NCBI GenBank assembly: GCA_003513895.1
Contig: DOSU01000101.1
Coordinates: 1-7,608, forward strand
DNA: 7,608 nucleotides
DNA from: Rikenellaceae bacterium
GTDB taxonomy: Bacteria; Bacteroidota; Bacteroidia; Bacteroidales; UBA932
Direction of reading: 5' to 3'
Positions within the stretch are counted from its first letter, which is position 1. Every line of letters begins with the position of its first letter. Under the pieces are notes generated by a model. That model ran no database searches. It was not told where the DNA came from and saw nothing but the letters and a program-made list of their open reading frames with translations. A program made the position numbers and the translations under genes. Below, in pieces: positions 6,249-7,608 of this stretch.

Positions 6249-7559
6249 ATGAAAAAATTACTAATTGCCCTATCACTTTTTTTAACAGTTCAATTGAGCG
6301 CCCAAACTAAAGATGCGGCAGATGCTCTTAAGGAAATTGCTAAAGCACAAACAGATACGCAAAATCCTAAAAAGGCCGAAAATCCTGCTACCTGGATAAG
6401 AATGTCGGATGCCTATGTTGGAGTATACGATGCTCCTATCAAAGCTGTATGGGCCGGAGCCGGACAAGTTGAGCTTAAACTCGCTTTAAAGGATCAGAGA
6501 ATCATCAGTTCGGAACAAAGAACTCTAAATGGCGAGAATTTCACAGTAGACACTTACTACGACAAAGATCTTTATTACTATCCAAATGGTAAACTAGCTG
6601 CATGGGTAGTTACAAAACCCTATCTAAAAGGCGATTTGCTTAAGGAAGGATTAGACGCTCTTGTTAAAGCAGATGGTTTTGCCAAAGGGACAAAGGACAA
6701 AGATCTTCTCGATAGACTTACTGCTCTTAAAACCCGCTACGTAAATGAAGCAATGAACAATTACACTCTCGGCGATTTTAAAAAAGCTACTGAAAATTTT
6801 GAATCTGCCGTTAATGTAAGTATGCATAGAATTGTTAATGCTCCGGATACCGTAGTAATGTATTATACAGCTCTAACTGCAAACATGTCCGGATCTCCGG
6901 ACAAAGCGATAACTTATTTTCAGATGTCTCTGAAATATAATTATGACGCCAATGGAGACCTCTATTCGAATCTTGCAGAAGGCTACAAGTCTACTAAACA
7001 GATAGATAAAGCAAAAGAAATTCTTGGAATCGGCTTTAAAAAATATCCTACAAACCAAAGCATCCTTGTTTCTTTGATTAATCTTTATCTCGAGACAAAC
7101 GATGATCCAAACAAAGTTCTGGAGCTAATTAAACAAGCTCAGGCAAATGAACCGCTAAATGCATCCCTGTATTATGCCGAAGGAAATGTATGGAAAAAGC
7201 TGGACAACATGGAAAAAGCTATTGAATGTTACCAGAAATCAGTTACAACAGATCCTAATTATGTATTCGGTTCTTTTGCAATTGGTTCGGCATACTACGA
7301 CAAAGCTGTTGAATTGCAATCAAAAGCGGCTGATGAAATAGATGACAAAAAGTACGAAGAGATGATCAAAATACTTGAAGGATATCTCGAAGCAGCTATT
7401 GTTCCATTCGAAAAATGTTATGAAATGTCTAAAGACAAGGAAATTCAGGCAGTAGTTGCAGAATACCTTAAGAATATTTATTTCCGCTTCCGCGAAAGGG
7501 GAGATTCATTTAAAGCTGGATACGAGAAATACAACGCAATTTACGAAGCAACAAAATAA
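6249..7559 (+). CDS. Exported tetratricopeptide-repeat (TPR) protein
   Basis: This 436-residue protein begins with a signal peptide: MKK, a hydrophobic core (4-14), and a likely signal peptidase I cleavage after LSA (18), giving the QT mature end common in Bacteroidota. There is no lipobox cysteine, so it is predicted to be periplasmic or envelope-associated and not a lipoprotein. Residues 45-160 form an N-terminal part that I do not recognise. Helical TPR units follow from about 165: one around 167-195 (YTLGDFKKATENFESAV), others near 201-230, 236-266 and 270-302, and the clearest at 305-337 (LYYAEGNVWKKLDNMEKAIECYQ, read in two parts). A diverged helical region extends to the end. TPRs mediate protein binding; the partner is unknown. 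It starts 49 bp after gyrA with no terminator between, so it is probably co-transcribed. From memory, Porphyromonas gingivalis also has a TPR protein gene (TprA) beside gyrA, which suggests orthology. Confidence 0.92.
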   Translation: MKKLLIALSLFLTVQLSAQTKDAADALKEIAKAQTDTQNPKKAENPATWIRMSDAYVGVYDAPIKAVWAGAGQVELKLALKDQRIISSEQRTLNGENFTVDTYYDKDLYYYPNGKLAAWVVTKPYLKGDLLKEGLDALVKADGFAKGTKDKDLLDRLTALKTRYVNEAMNNYTLGDFKKATENFESAVNVSMHRIVNAPDTVVMYYTALTANMSGSPDKAITYFQMSLKYNYDANGDLYSNLAEGYKSTKQIDKAKEILGIGFKKYPTNQSILVSLINLYLETNDDPNKVLELIKQAQANEPLNASLYYAEGNVWKKLDNMEKAIECYQKSVTTDPNYVFGSFAIGSAYYDKAVELQSKAADEIDDKKYEEMIKILEGYLEAAIVPFEKCYEMSKDKEIQAVVAEYLKNIYFRFRERGDSFKAGYEKYNAIYEATK

Positions 7560-7590
7560 CTAATTTCTTCTAGTAAAATTATAAGTTCAA

Positions 7591-7608
7591 GGGGCTGCCT
7601 GATTTTTC
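7591..7608 (+). terminator. Probable left arm of a terminator cut by the window end
   Basis: The AT-rich sequence after the TPR gene stop changes abruptly to GGGGCTGCCTGA followed by TTTTTC, ending at the window edge. A G-rich arm opening into a T-rich loop about 30 nt after a stop codon looks like the first half of an intrinsic terminator hairpin for the gyrA-TPR unit. The complementary arm would lie beyond the window, so this is a guess from shape only. Confidence 0.3.

Noticed and set aside
1..7608. CRISPR arrays, insertion sequences, prophage or defence islands
   Set aside because: No repeated spacers, terminal inverted repeats, transposase motifs or clustered phage genes were seen; apart from the single phage-like protein the genes are core functions.

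Overview
The window reads as chromosomal, core-genome DNA of a Bacteroidota species, most likely of the order Bacteroidales. The base composition is AT-rich, start codons lack Shine-Dalgarno sites, and promoter-like sites follow the Bacteroidota pattern TTTG-N20-TAnnTTTG. ClpC and GyrA both have a Bacteroidota look, and an exported TPR protein follows gyrA. Species cannot be named from this window.

Layout. Positions 1-134 hold a bidirectional hairpin terminator and a complete minus-strand tRNA-Lys(UUU). Positions 135-240 are a short divergent intergenic region with a good promoter for the tRNA and a -7-like box for the rightward gene. Positions 241-1107 encode a 288-residue protein. Its sequence resembles phage proteins that join a Vsr-like nuclease domain to a GNAT-like domain, but the nuclease catalytic positions appear to be lost. 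This gene runs tail-to-tail into clpC (minus strand, stop at 1051). The two coding regions overlap by 57 bp, and an intrinsic terminator for clpC lies inside the neighbouring coding sequence. clpC and gyrA diverge from a compact control region at about 3583-3703. gyrA (3704-6199) is followed after 49 bp, with no visible terminator or promoter, by a gene for a secreted TPR-repeat protein (6249-7559), so the two probably form one transcription unit. The last 49 bases seem to contain the left arm of a terminator cut by the window edge.

Functionally this is a housekeeping neighbourhood: a lysine tRNA, protein quality control (ClpC, the AAA+ unfoldase partner of ClpP), DNA supercoiling (GyrA) and an envelope TPR protein. 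No mobile element, CRISPR array, rRNA or complete novel system was seen. The least ordinary items are the apparently inactivated phage-like nuclease/GNAT protein, its in-register antisense overlap with clpC including the embedded terminator, and a long stem whose outer arm falls on the 3' end of the tRNA.
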